Assembly (NCBI RefSeq): GCF_022601735.1
Contig: NZ_JAKUMM010000001.1
Coordinates: 62,001-126,000 of the forward strand
DNA: 64,000 nt
Origin: Atopomonas sediminilitoris
GTDB lineage: Bacteria > Pseudomonadota > Gammaproteobacteria > Pseudomonadales > Pseudomonadaceae
Reading direction: 5' to 3'
Part shown: piece after piece, positions 56,481 through 64,000 of the stretch
How the letters are laid out: every line of letters begins with the position of its first letter
Numbering within the stretch: the first letter of the stretch is position 1
Made by a program: the position numbers and the translations under genes
Notes under the pieces: generated by a model
Told to the model about the DNA's origin: nothing
Database searches by the model: none
The model's input: only the letters and a program-made list of their open reading frames with translations

Positions 56481-56954
56481 TCAGTCTGCGTGACGCACCT
56501 GCTGCACCCGCATCAAGCCTGGCGCCACAAAGTCGCCCTCAATACAGGTCACGCTGGCCGGCGCCATCGGATAACGACCTTGGCCGTGCCCCTCGACCAG
56601 CCAACTGATGAGCTGGCTCACTAAGGGCTGATGACTCACCAACAGCACTTCCCACACTTGTGACTCACCTTGTAGCGCTTCGAGCTGGCGAATCACCTCT
56701 GCCACGCTGCCATCAGGCGTTAGCCAAGTCACGGTTTGCGCCTCAACCGTTAAGCCGCTGCTGGCCAAAATGGCCGCACACGTTTGCTGTGCGCGGCGAT
56801 AGGGACTGACCAACACTTGATCAATCGTCGGCGCAGCTTGGAGAAAGTCGCCCACGGCGGCAGCCTGTTGCTGACCATGCGCGGTTAAGGCTCGCGCGCT
56901 GTCAGAGGCGGCGTGCGCCTCGGCCTCGCCGTGACGCACGATCCACAGCTTCAT
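56481..56954 (-). CDS. sixA: phosphohistidine phosphatase SixA
   Basis: A 157-residue histidine phosphatase: RHGEAEAHAASDSARALTAHG carries the catalytic RHG, and the second His is in LLVSHQPLVSQLI. SixA removes phosphate from His of phosphotransfer proteins, including the nitrogen-related PTS. It overlaps the DUF4389 gene by 3 bases and is cotranscribed with gpsA upstream. Confidence 0.9.
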   Translation of the reverse strand: MKLWIVRHGEAEAHAASDSARALTAHGQQQAAAVGDFLQAAPTIDQVLVSPYRRAQQTCAAILASSGLTVEAQTVTWLTPDGSVAEVIRQLEALQGESQVWEVLLVSHQPLVSQLISWLVEGHGQGRYPMAPASVTCIEGDFVAPGLMRVQQVRHAD

Positions 56955-57298
56955 AGTTTCGGCTCCTCATCGCGCACTGGATGCGCCGCCGGCGGCACGC
57001 TGTGCGGTGCTTCCCCCTCGGGCGGTTGCGCGGTTGGCCAGTCGGAAACCGGCCAAGGCTTGTCGTCGCGATTGAAGGTCATAAAACGGCCAATCTGTGC
57101 CAAGTACTGGCTAAGGCTGTCGCCAAAGCTGAGCAAATTGGCACTCGGCGCAGCATAAAACAGCCGATATCCCAGTTGCAGCAGCACCACCAAACCCAAT
57201 AACAGCTCGGCGATATTCCAAGCGATAAAGAACAGCACCATCCACAGCAGCCTGATTAGCAGCGACTCACGCGCATGGCGCTTAGCAAGATCAGTCAT
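56951..57298 (-). CDS. DUF4389 membrane protein
   Basis: A 115-residue protein with two closely spaced hydrophobic segments (residues ~15-50, LLIRLLWMVLFFIAWNIAELLLG...) and a Pro-rich, charged C-terminal tail; FMTFNRDDKPWPVSDWP is the DUF4389 mark. ATG 57298 follows AAGGAG; the GTG at 57301 is too close. It lies between gpsA and sixA. Function unknown. Confidence 0.85.
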   Translation of the reverse strand: MTDLAKRHARESLLIRLLWMVLFFIAWNIAELLLGLVVLLQLGYRLFYAAPSANLLSFGDSLSQYLAQIGRFMTFNRDDKPWPVSDWPTAQPPEGEAPHSVPPAAHPVRDEEPKL

Positions 57299-57313
57299 CA
57301 CAGTCTCCTTAAC

Positions 57314-58342
57314 TTATTCGGCGAAGCCTTGCAGCGGGATAAAATCGACATCGGTCTTGGCTTCGCCGCTCATCAATTTGGCGATCACCTGTTCCAGACT
57401 CAGCCCTTGAAAAATGACAGCTTCAAGGCCTGCCACCAACGGCATGTAAACGCCGAGTTCATCCGCCTTCTCTTTTAAAGCGCGCAAGGTGTTGACCCCT
57501 TCGGCCACCTGCCCCAGCTCGCTCACCGCTTGCTGCAAACTGGTGCCCTGCCCCAAAGCGTAGCCAACTTGAAAGTTCCGGCTTTTCGGTGAGGTGCAGG
57601 TGACAATCAAGTCCCCCACGCCCGCCAAGCCCAAAAACGTCATCGGGTTGGCACCCAAACGCACCGCAAGGCGGGTCATTTCTGCCAAGGCACGGGTAAT
57701 CAGCATGCTTTTGGTGTTTTCGCCCATACCCAGCGCCGCGGCCATGCCGGCCATGATGGCGTAGACATTTTTCAGCGCACCGCCAAGCTCCGCGCCGTAG
57801 CGGTCACGACTGGCATACACGCGCAACGTCCGACCGTGCAGCGCCGCCTGCACCGCTTGGCACAAGCCTTCATCTTCACTGGCGATCACCGTCGCAGTCA
57901 GCGCATTCGCCGCAATCTCACCGGCCAAATTAGGCCCAGACAACACGCCGATGTGCGCCTCGGGGACGACGTCTTCAATAATTTGGCTCATCAGCTTAAA
58001 GCTGTGCTGTTCAATGCCTTTGGTTGTACTGACCAGATACTTGCCGCGCATGGCTTCAGCCACGGGCTCCAGCACTGCTCTTAGCGCATTCGAAGGCAAA
58101 GCAACAAAAATCAAGCTGTTGCCCGCCAGCACCGTCGCCAAGTCTGTACTGGCTTGAATACCCGCAGGCAGCAGCAAATCCTTCATGTAGCGCGGGTTTT
58201 GGCGCTGCTGATTAATCGTCTGCGCTTGCGCGGCATCACGCATCCAAAAATCAACCTGCCGACCATTTTCCGCCAGCACCTTCGCCAGCGCGGTGCCAAA
58301 GCTGCCACCACCTAATACGGCAACAGATTGCTGATTACTCAT
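57314..58342 (-). CDS. gpsA: glycerol-3-phosphate dehydrogenase [NAD(P)+]
   Basis: GpsA reduces dihydroxyacetone phosphate to sn-glycerol-3-phosphate, the start of phospholipid synthesis. The 342 residues comprise the NAD-binding [15 protein letters not shown], the catalytic Lys in [15 protein letters not shown], and [14 protein letters not shown]. First gene of the leftward gpsA-DUF4389-sixA operon, as in P. aeruginosa PA1614 region. Confidence 0.96.
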   Translation of the reverse strand: MSNQQSVAVLGGGSFGTALAKVLAENGRQVDFWMRDAAQAQTINQQRQNPRYMKDLLLPAGIQASTDLATVLAGNSLIFVALPSNALRAVLEPVAEAMRGKYLVSTTKGIEQHSFKLMSQIIEDVVPEAHIGVLSGPNLAGEIAANALTATVIASEDEGLCQAVQAALHGRTLRVYASRDRYGAELGGALKNVYAIMAGMAAALGMGENTKSMLITRALAEMTRLAVRLGANPMTFLGLAGVGDLIVTCTSPKSRNFQVGYALGQGTSLQQAVSELGQVAEGVNTLRALKEKADELGVYMPLVAGLEAVIFQGLSLEQVIAKLMSGEAKTDVDFIPLQGFAE

Positions 58343-58585
58343 AAAGGCCTCTTCTCAAGGTAATAACCGGCAAAACGGGCAGCAAAACTGCTGCTGATCC
58401 CTGCGCCATCACAACAAAAGCGCACTATGGCCGCTTGTTTAGGCAGATGCAAAACTAAACCGCTGCCCAAAGCTCCAGCCTAATGGAGCACTAAAGTGTG
58501 CAAGCTCAGCCCGTCAAACACTGGCAATATCAATACCTTGGGTTAAGATACTGACAAATCAATCAAGCCGCCTAAGGAGTTGTCT

Positions 58586-60703
58586 TTGCGCCAAGGAATG
58601 CGTCTTACGACGGTGACTGGGCTGCTTGTCGCCAGCGGCTTGTTGACACCCAGCTTTCACCTGCAGGCGGACGACTTATTTCATTCCAGCCCTGACGTTC
58701 CACAAGTGTTGACCGCCACTCGTCTGCGCCAACCCTCCACCGAGGTACCGGGCAGCGTGACGGTGATTGATCGTGAACTGATCCGTGCCTCCGGCGCGCG
58801 CACCATTCCGGAGCTTCTGCGCCTCGTGCCCGGCATGAAGGTCGGCTACCGCAACGGCAACCAAGTCAACGTCAATTATCACGGCACCAGCATTACCGAA
58901 GCACGCCGTATGCAGGTATTGGTCGATGGCCGCTCGGTCTATCGCCCAGGACTCGCCAGTGTGGACTGGGCCGACATCCCCGTGGCGCTGGAAGATATCG
59001 AGCGCATTGAAGTCTTTCGCGGCCCCAACACCGTCACCTATGGCGCCAACGCGCTACAAGCGGTAGTCAACATCCTCACCCGCAACCCACAAGACAGCTT
59101 AGGCACGCGCACTAAAGCAACCATCGGGGAGCGCGGTGTGCGCGAGTTTTATGGCTCCCACGGTTTCAACCAAGGCAATGCCAGCGTGCGCCTAAGCGTA
59201 GGGTCACGCCAGTTTGATGGCTTCGACGAACGCGCCGACGGCAGCCCCTACCACAACGGCAGCCGTGCCGAGTACTTCAATATCAGCGCGCTGCACAGCC
59301 TAGCCGACGAACAAACCTTGGAGTGGCAGCTGGGTGCTAAGCAGGGCGAGAACGAACGACCACTGGAAGACTTCGGCCTAACCGATCCCGATGTTGAAGC
59401 AGAAGACTATTTTGCCCTCCTGCGCTGGAAAGCCCAGCTAACCGACCAGCACGCACTGCAAGTACAAGGCTACCTGCAACAACAAAATCGCCACCAAGAT
59501 TGGCGCACCACAGTGCCTATCCCACTGTTTGATCCGTCACTGGGCAAGCTCTACCAAATCAACCCAGACCTCGCCAATGCCGCCGTCAAGAACCCCTTAG
59601 TGACCGGCAGCAACGCTACCGAAAACGCCTTACTCACCGCTTACCGCAGTACCGTACTAGCCAACTGTACGTTTGCGCCTAGCGCTGTCTGCAACCAAAG
59701 CACGGGAACCACCCAAGCACGCACCCATGAACGGCGTGGCGATATTGAACTGCAAGACACCTGGAAGCCGTCGGAGGACTGGTCACTGGTCAGCGGCATA
59801 GGCCTTCGTCAAGACCGTGCCGAGTCACAAACCTTTCTCGGCGGCACCGTGACCAACGACAGCTGGCGGCTGTTCAGCAATGCCGAATGGCGTTTTGCCC
59901 CCAACTGGCTGCTCAACCTTGGCGGCATGCACGAACACGATGACCTTTCCGGCAGCAGCTTCTCACCGCGCATCGCGTTGAACTGGCTGCTACACCCCGA
60001 CCAAAGCCTGCGCGCGGTCTATTCCGAAGCGGTCAGACGTCCGGACATGTTTGAGCAAAAAGCCGAGTGGTCTTATCAAGGCCGAGGCATGTCACCGCTG
60101 ATTGCTGGCAGCAGCACCGCCACCTACTACCAAGTGGCACGCGCCCAAGGCAGTTTAAATCCTGAGCACATTCATGCCAGCGAGTTGGGCTGGAACGCCT
60201 TTTGGAGCCCATGGCAGCTGAGTACTGATCTGCGCCTTTTTTACGAAGAGTTGCATCAACAAATCAGCGAACCGCTGCGCCTAGATGACTTCAACCCCAG
60301 CAACGATAGTCAATCGCGCTTTCACGGCGCTGAAGGCCAGTTAGATTGGCAAGCCAGCACCGAAGACCGCCTTCGCCTGACTTACGCCTACATCGACAAC
60401 AGCGCCAGTAATAAAATTGATCGCCGCCTTACCGCCCGCCACAGCGGCAGTGCCGGCTGGATGCGCGATTGGCAAAACAACTGGCACAGCAGTGTGTTCT
60501 ATTACGCCGCGGACCAGCTCAACGAATATGCCTTTGCCCGCACCGACTGGCGCGTGGCCAAGCGCTTTAATCTCGCCCAAGGGCAACGCCTAGAACTGGC
60601 GCTGATGTGGCAATTTCGCCTAGATGACGAACCGCTCACATGGTCTGAGAACCACTACGAGAGCCGCTCACAATGGCTGCTCAGTGCTGAGCTGGACTTT
60701 TAG
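58586..60703 (+). CDS. TonB-dependent receptor-like outer-membrane protein
   Basis: About 705 residues: signal peptide (to about LQA-DDL), a plug domain (QVLTATRLRQPSTEVPGSVT, RTIPELLRLVPGMKVGYRNG, IERIEVFRGPNTVTYGANAL) and a barrel ending in Phe (LSAELDF). Ligand unknown; no iron gene or Fur box is close. TTG 58586 is preferred because AAGGAG lies six bases before it; TTG 58580 is too close and ATG 58598 is the alternative. It leads a three-gene unit with a binding protein and a hybrid kinase, so it may deliver a signal molecule rather than a nutrient. Confidence 0.88.
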   Translation: MRQGMRLTTVTGLLVASGLLTPSFHLQADDLFHSSPDVPQVLTATRLRQPSTEVPGSVTVIDRELIRASGARTIPELLRLVPGMKVGYRNGNQVNVNYHGTSITEARRMQVLVDGRSVYRPGLASVDWADIPVALEDIERIEVFRGPNTVTYGANALQAVVNILTRNPQDSLGTRTKATIGERGVREFYGSHGFNQGNASVRLSVGSRQFDGFDERADGSPYHNGSRAEYFNISALHSLADEQTLEWQLGAKQGENERPLEDFGLTDPDVEAEDYFALLRWKAQLTDQHALQVQGYLQQQNRHQDWRTTVPIPLFDPSLGKLYQINPDLANAAVKNPLVTGSNATENALLTAYRSTVLANCTFAPSAVCNQSTGTTQARTHERRGDIELQDTWKPSEDWSLVSGIGLRQDRAESQTFLGGTVTNDSWRLFSNAEWRFAPNWLLNLGGMHEHDDLSGSSFSPRIALNWLLHPDQSLRAVYSEAVRRPDMFEQKAEWSYQGRGMSPLIAGSSTATYYQVARAQGSLNPEHIHASELGWNAFWSPWQLSTDLRLFYEELHQQISEPLRLDDFNPSNDSQSRFHGAEGQLDWQASTEDRLRLTYAYIDNSASNKIDRRLTARHSGSAGWMRDWQNNWHSSVFYYAADQLNEYAFARTDWRVAKRFNLAQGQRLELALMWQFRLDDEPLTWSENHYESRSQWLLSAELDF

Positions 60704-60705
60704 GC

Positions 60706-61623
60706 ATGCTCAACACACGGATGTGTCAGCGCTGGATCGCGGCCTTTGCCCTACTGCTCAGCAGCTTGCTGTGCAGCTCACTCAGCGCCCAAACGCTCTA
60801 CGTCATCAGCGAACAGGACTCACCGGCGGTGCAGGATTTTGTCCGCGCACTCGCCGCCAAACGGCCACACGATGCGGTCAAGCTCGCCATCCTTAACGCG
60901 TTAACGCAACCTAACGCCGAGCTCCCGCCAAGCACCGACAGCCAATCGATTTTGCTAGGTCGCAAAAGCTTAGCTTGGCACTTAGCGCAGCAGCCACAGC
61001 AACCGGCGCTGGCCATGCTGATCAGCCGTCAAGAGGCCAGCTCAGTATTGCAAGAGCAGCCGCCGCAACTCACGTTACTGTGGCGGGAAGCACCAGCCAT
61101 GCGCCAACTGCGCCTTGGTCAACTGCTGATGCCCCGCAGCAACCGCGTCGGCCTCCTCTACCACCAAGACAACCACGCCATGGTGAAAGCCCTCACCCAA
61201 CAGGCGAACACTATTGATCTTAAACTCAGCAGTCGTGCATGGAACGGTCAGTTCCCCTCCAGTGAAGTGCAGCGCGTACTTGATGATAGCCAGTGGTTGC
61301 TGGCCCTCGATGACCCACGCTTGTTTAACGCACAAACCATCAAACCCTTACTGCTCGGTGCCTACCGCCAACAACGCGTGCTAATCGGGCCCCAAGCGGG
61401 CTATGTGCAGGCCGGTAGCTTAGCCAGCACCTACAGCGACCAAGCCGATTGGCTGCAACAACTGGATGAGCTGCTTAACTTGGCAGCCGATCAAAGACCG
61501 CGCAGCGCTTACGCGCGCTACTTCAAAGTTGCCATCAACCCGCAAGTCGCTCGCTCGCTCGGCATCAGCAATGCAGACCCAGACACACTGGCCAACCAAC
61601 TGCGGCAAGGAGAAAGCCCATGA
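60706..61623 (+). CDS. periplasmic ABC-type substrate-binding protein-like
   Basis: A 305-residue exported protein: signal peptide to about LSA-QTL (residue 29), then a two-lobed fold like ABC substrate-binding proteins of the tryptophan-binding/PF04392 kind ([52 protein letters not shown]). No transporter genes lie nearby. It starts two bases after the receptor stop and overlaps the kinase start by four bases, so it probably presents a ligand to the kinase's periplasmic domain. Inference from context. Confidence 0.75.
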   Translation: MLNTRMCQRWIAAFALLLSSLLCSSLSAQTLYVISEQDSPAVQDFVRALAAKRPHDAVKLAILNALTQPNAELPPSTDSQSILLGRKSLAWHLAQQPQQPALAMLISRQEASSVLQEQPPQLTLLWREAPAMRQLRLGQLLMPRSNRVGLLYHQDNHAMVKALTQQANTIDLKLSSRAWNGQFPSSEVQRVLDDSQWLLALDDPRLFNAQTIKPLLLGAYRQQRVLIGPQAGYVQAGSLASTYSDQADWLQQLDELLNLAADQRPRSAYARYFKVAINPQVARSLGISNADPDTLANQLRQGESP

Positions 61624-63560
61624 TCTTGCGCAGAAGCTGGGACATCCATACCCGCACCCTATTTATCAGCCTCGGGCCAGCGGTACTCCTGACCATCTTG
61701 CTAACCGGCTTCTTTATGCAGCAGCGCTTAAGCGACTTGCGTATGGAGCTAGAAAACAACGGCCAAATGCTCGCCGATCAGCTGGCGCCCGCCGTTGAAT
61801 ACGGCGTGATCAGCGGCAACACCCAAGCGCTGGACAGCCTATTGCAAGCCACCGTGGGCACGACCCAAGTGCGCTTCGTAGAAATTCGCAACGCCAACAA
61901 TCAAATGCTGGTGTTTCATGCGTCGCCCGAATACGACCAAGAAAGCCGTGACGTAGCGATCTTTACCGCACCCATTCGCTCGCAACACGTCAACGTCGCC
62001 AACCAACTCTTTGAACTGCCAGACGCCCCACAAACGCAATACGGCGCCACGATCGGCAAAGTGCTGGTGGGTGTTTCAAACGATGCCTATCTGAGTCGGC
62101 AACGCGGGATTTTGCTGCGCGCTGCCGCCTTAATGCTGTTCGCCCTTGCCCTAACGTATCTTTTCGCTAGGCGCTTAGCCTCGAGCCTAGCCAAGCCGCT
62201 GACGCAGATGGCCAGCACCCTGCAAGAGTTAGATCGCGGCGACTATCAACAGCAGTTACCGCGCTTTGATGAGGGCGAAGTCGGCCAAGTCGCCGAACAT
62301 ATCAATACCTTGGCGAAGAACCTTGCCAACAGCCGCGTCGAACAAGAACACGCCATTGCCGCGCTGGTACGCGCCCGCGAAGAAGCCGAAGCCGCCAACC
62401 AGGCCAAAAGCGAATTTCTCGCCATGATGAGCCATGAATTGCGCACCCCCATGAACGGTGTGCTGGGCATGCTGCAACTGCTCGAAACCACCGAGCAAAC
62501 TCAAGAGCAAAGCGAATACACCGCAGTCGCCACGGAGTCGACCGAGCACCTGCTTAAGGTCATCAACGACATTCTCGACTTCTCACGCATTGAACGGGGC
62601 GCGTTAGAAATCGAGCGCATCCCTTTTGACCTGCACGACTTAGTCCACAACGCCGTGATGGTCTTCCAACACAGCGCCAGCCAGCGTGGATTGGCCCTTG
62701 AGCTGAACTATGCCGACGAGCTGAAACAGCTTGAGGTGCGCGGCGACCCCACGCGCCTGCGCCAAGTCTTGGTCAACCTGATCGGCAATGCCCTCAAGTT
62801 CACCGAAGCCGGCGGTGTTTATCTCACCGTGGGCGGGCAAAAACTCGATGACAACGTATTGTGGCTAAGCTGCGAAGTGCGCGACACCGGCATAGGCATC
62901 TCGCCGGAAAACTTAAGCCGCATGTTCAACGCATTCCAACAGGCCGACACGTCAACCTCGCGGCGCTACGGCGGCACAGGCCTAGGCCTTGCGATCGCAC
63001 GCACCTTGACGGAACACATGGGCGGCAGCCTACAAGCCCGCAGCGAAGAAGGTCAGGGCTCGAGCTTTATGCTGGAGATTCCACTGCCCTTCACCACCAA
63101 AACAGCCCACAGCAAGCCTGCCAATCGGGCCATTCGCGATGAAGGTCACGGCCAGCACATCCTTCTAGTCGAAGACAATCCGGTCAATCAAACCGTCATC
63201 GAAGCCATGCTAAGGTCATTAGGCTATAGCGTTAGCCTGGTTGACGATGGCAGCCAAGCTGTCCATCGCGCCAGTACAGAGTCGTTTGATTTGATTTTGA
63301 TGGACTGCCGCCTACCCCATATGGACGGTTACGAGGCCACCCGACTGATTCGCCAATTACCGTGCGCAATGGCCCGCTGCCCTATCATTGCCCTCACCGC
63401 CAACGCACTCCAAGGCGACCGCGAAGAGTGCTTAGCCGCCGGCATGGATGACTATATGGCCAAGCCCTTTAAGCGCGCCGAACTGCAAGACCTGATTGCC
63501 CATTGGCTAAACGTCAAACCTATGAACAACCCCAATAGTCCAGCAAGCGATGAATCATGA
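61620..63560 (+). CDS. hybrid sensor histidine kinase, PA1611/BarA-like
   Basis: A 646-residue inner-membrane kinase: membrane segments near 13-33 and 163-185, a periplasmic sensor domain between, HAMP (about 185-240), HisKA with the phospho-His in [13 protein letters not shown] (about 272), HATPase ([21 protein letters not shown]), and a C-terminal receiver with Asp in [16 protein letters not shown] (about 561). There is no Hpt domain, so it needs an outside phosphotransfer protein. It resembles P. aeruginosa PA1611, which binds RetS and acts in the GacS/Rsm switch, and it also precedes fabA there. Confidence 0.92.
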   Translation: MILRRSWDIHTRTLFISLGPAVLLTILLTGFFMQQRLSDLRMELENNGQMLADQLAPAVEYGVISGNTQALDSLLQATVGTTQVRFVEIRNANNQMLVFHASPEYDQESRDVAIFTAPIRSQHVNVANQLFELPDAPQTQYGATIGKVLVGVSNDAYLSRQRGILLRAAALMLFALALTYLFARRLASSLAKPLTQMASTLQELDRGDYQQQLPRFDEGEVGQVAEHINTLAKNLANSRVEQEHAIAALVRAREEAEAANQAKSEFLAMMSHELRTPMNGVLGMLQLLETTEQTQEQSEYTAVATESTEHLLKVINDILDFSRIERGALEIERIPFDLHDLVHNAVMVFQHSASQRGLALELNYADELKQLEVRGDPTRLRQVLVNLIGNALKFTEAGGVYLTVGGQKLDDNVLWLSCEVRDTGIGISPENLSRMFNAFQQADTSTSRRYGGTGLGLAIARTLTEHMGGSLQARSEEGQGSSFMLEIPLPFTTKTAHSKPANRAIRDEGHGQHILLVEDNPVNQTVIEAMLRSLGYSVSLVDDGSQAVHRASTESFDLILMDCRLPHMDGYEATRLIRQLPCAMARCPIIALTANALQGDREECLAAGMDDYMAKPFKRAELQDLIAHWLNVKPMNNPNSPASDES

Positions 63561-63675
63561 TTCAGCTTTCTGTGACTCACGACAAACACCCGCAGTCTAT
63601 GACTAGATCACGGCCCCAACGCTCAGGGGCTCGGACTTTCGCGCACCCTAGCACAGGGACTACCAAGGAGCTTTT

Positions 63676-64000
63676 ATGAGCAAGCAAGCAGCCTACAGCC
63701 GAGAAGAACTGCTCAGTTGCAGTCGCGGTGAACTGTTTGGCCCAGGCAACGCCCAGCTGCCGGCCCCAAACATGCTGATGATGGATCGCATCACCCACAT
63801 CAGTGAAACCGGCGGTAAATACGGTAAAGGCGAGATTGTTGCTGAGCTAGATATCACCCCAGACCTTTGGTTCTTTGGTTGTCATTTTGAAGGCGACCCC
63901 GTTATGCCCGGCTGCTTAGGCCTTGATGCTATGTGGCAACTGGTCGGTTTTCACCTCGGCTGGCTCGGCAATCCCGGTCGCGGCCGCGCCCTAGGCTCAG
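63676..64000 (+). CDS. fabA: 3-hydroxydecanoyl-ACP dehydratase/isomerase FabA (cut by window end)
   Basis: The first 108 residues are present; the window ends inside the gene. FabA dehydrates 3-hydroxydecanoyl-ACP and isomerises the double bond, starting unsaturated fatty acid synthesis. The catalytic His is in [20 protein letters not shown]. Strong ribosome site AAGGAG six bases before the ATG. A short hairpin (GCCCC/GGGGC) lies in the leader. fabB usually follows. Confidence 0.97.
   Translation, partial: MSKQAAYSREELLSCSRGELFGPGNAQLPAPNMLMMDRITHISETGGKYGKGEIVAELDITPDLWFFGCHFEGDPVMPGCLGLDAMWQLVGFHLGWLGNPGRGRALGS

Noticed and set aside
58343..58585. A clear promoter or Fur box before the receptor gene
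   Set aside because: No -35/-10 pair or Fur-like dyad of acceptable quality could be seen, so none is annotated.
58586..60703. The receptor as the uptake gene for the siderophore made at 7-17 kb
   Set aside because: It is 41 kb away, has no Fur-like box, and is tied to a binding protein and kinase; the siderophore receptor is more likely elsewhere.

Overview
The window reads as chromosome of a gammaproteobacterium of the order Pseudomonadales, close to but distinct from classical Pseudomonas. This rests on proteins I recognise (PsrA, RNase E, AceK, FabA, GpsA, a PA1611-type hybrid kinase, the Fap amyloid operon) and on gene neighbourhoods resembling P. aeruginosa (gap-mfd-csiV-mtnP-nagZ-psrA; sppA-HAD-rluC-rne; hydrolases-acyl-CoA synthetase-sixA-gpsA-PA1611-fabA). 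These comparisons are from memory, not from a search. I see no tRNA, rRNA, IS element, prophage or CRISPR array, and coding density is high.

Layout. 1-6.3 kb: a secreted chalcone-isomerase-like protein, gap, mfd and csiV. 6.4-17.0 kb: a leftward NRPS-independent siderophore locus (aminotransferase, decarboxylase, two IucA/IucC synthetases of which one is fused to an acetyltransferase, N-hydroxylase, MFS exporter) behind a Fur-box-like site; the predicted product is schizokinen-like. 17.2-20.3 kb: mtnP, nagZ, an L,D-transpeptidase and psrA with two overlapping PsrA operators in its promoter. 20.4-26.8 kb: a leftward run of small conserved genes (cNMP/rhodanese protein, ACC-deaminase-like enzyme, coiled-coil protein, DUF1285, DUF4823 lipoprotein, radical SAM protein, TetR regulator). 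26.8-31 kb: a class V aminotransferase, a probable RgsA-like sRNA with an RpoS-type promoter, a membrane protein, and a VWA/MoxR pair behind another PsrA-type operator. 31.2-37.2 kb: cysK, a Sel1 protein, aceK, then leftward rluC-HAD-sppA. 37.2-40.8 kb: rne with a long structured leader.

41-47.5 kb: a complete fapABCDEF functional-amyloid operon. Its upstream region has a perfect 28-bp palindrome, a perfect IHF-consensus match and a sigma-54 -24/-12 promoter. A VpsR-like sigma-54 activator with a GAFTGA loop is encoded convergently just downstream. This is the clearest regulatory system in the window. 47.7-50.8 kb: a membrane-anchored di-heme RoxA/MauG-like cytochrome paired with a catalase-family protein.

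50.8-58.3 kb: leftward HIT, DUF4892, GST, two alpha/beta hydrolases (PsrA-type operator at the promoter), an acyl-CoA synthetase (20-bp dyad at the promoter), sixA, DUF4389 and gpsA. 58.6-63.6 kb: an outer-membrane receptor, a periplasmic binding protein and a hybrid sensor kinase in one operon, followed by fabA, which is cut by the window end. Lipid and fatty-acid themes recur: PsrA and its probable operators, acyl-CoA synthetase, hydrolases, gpsA and fabA.
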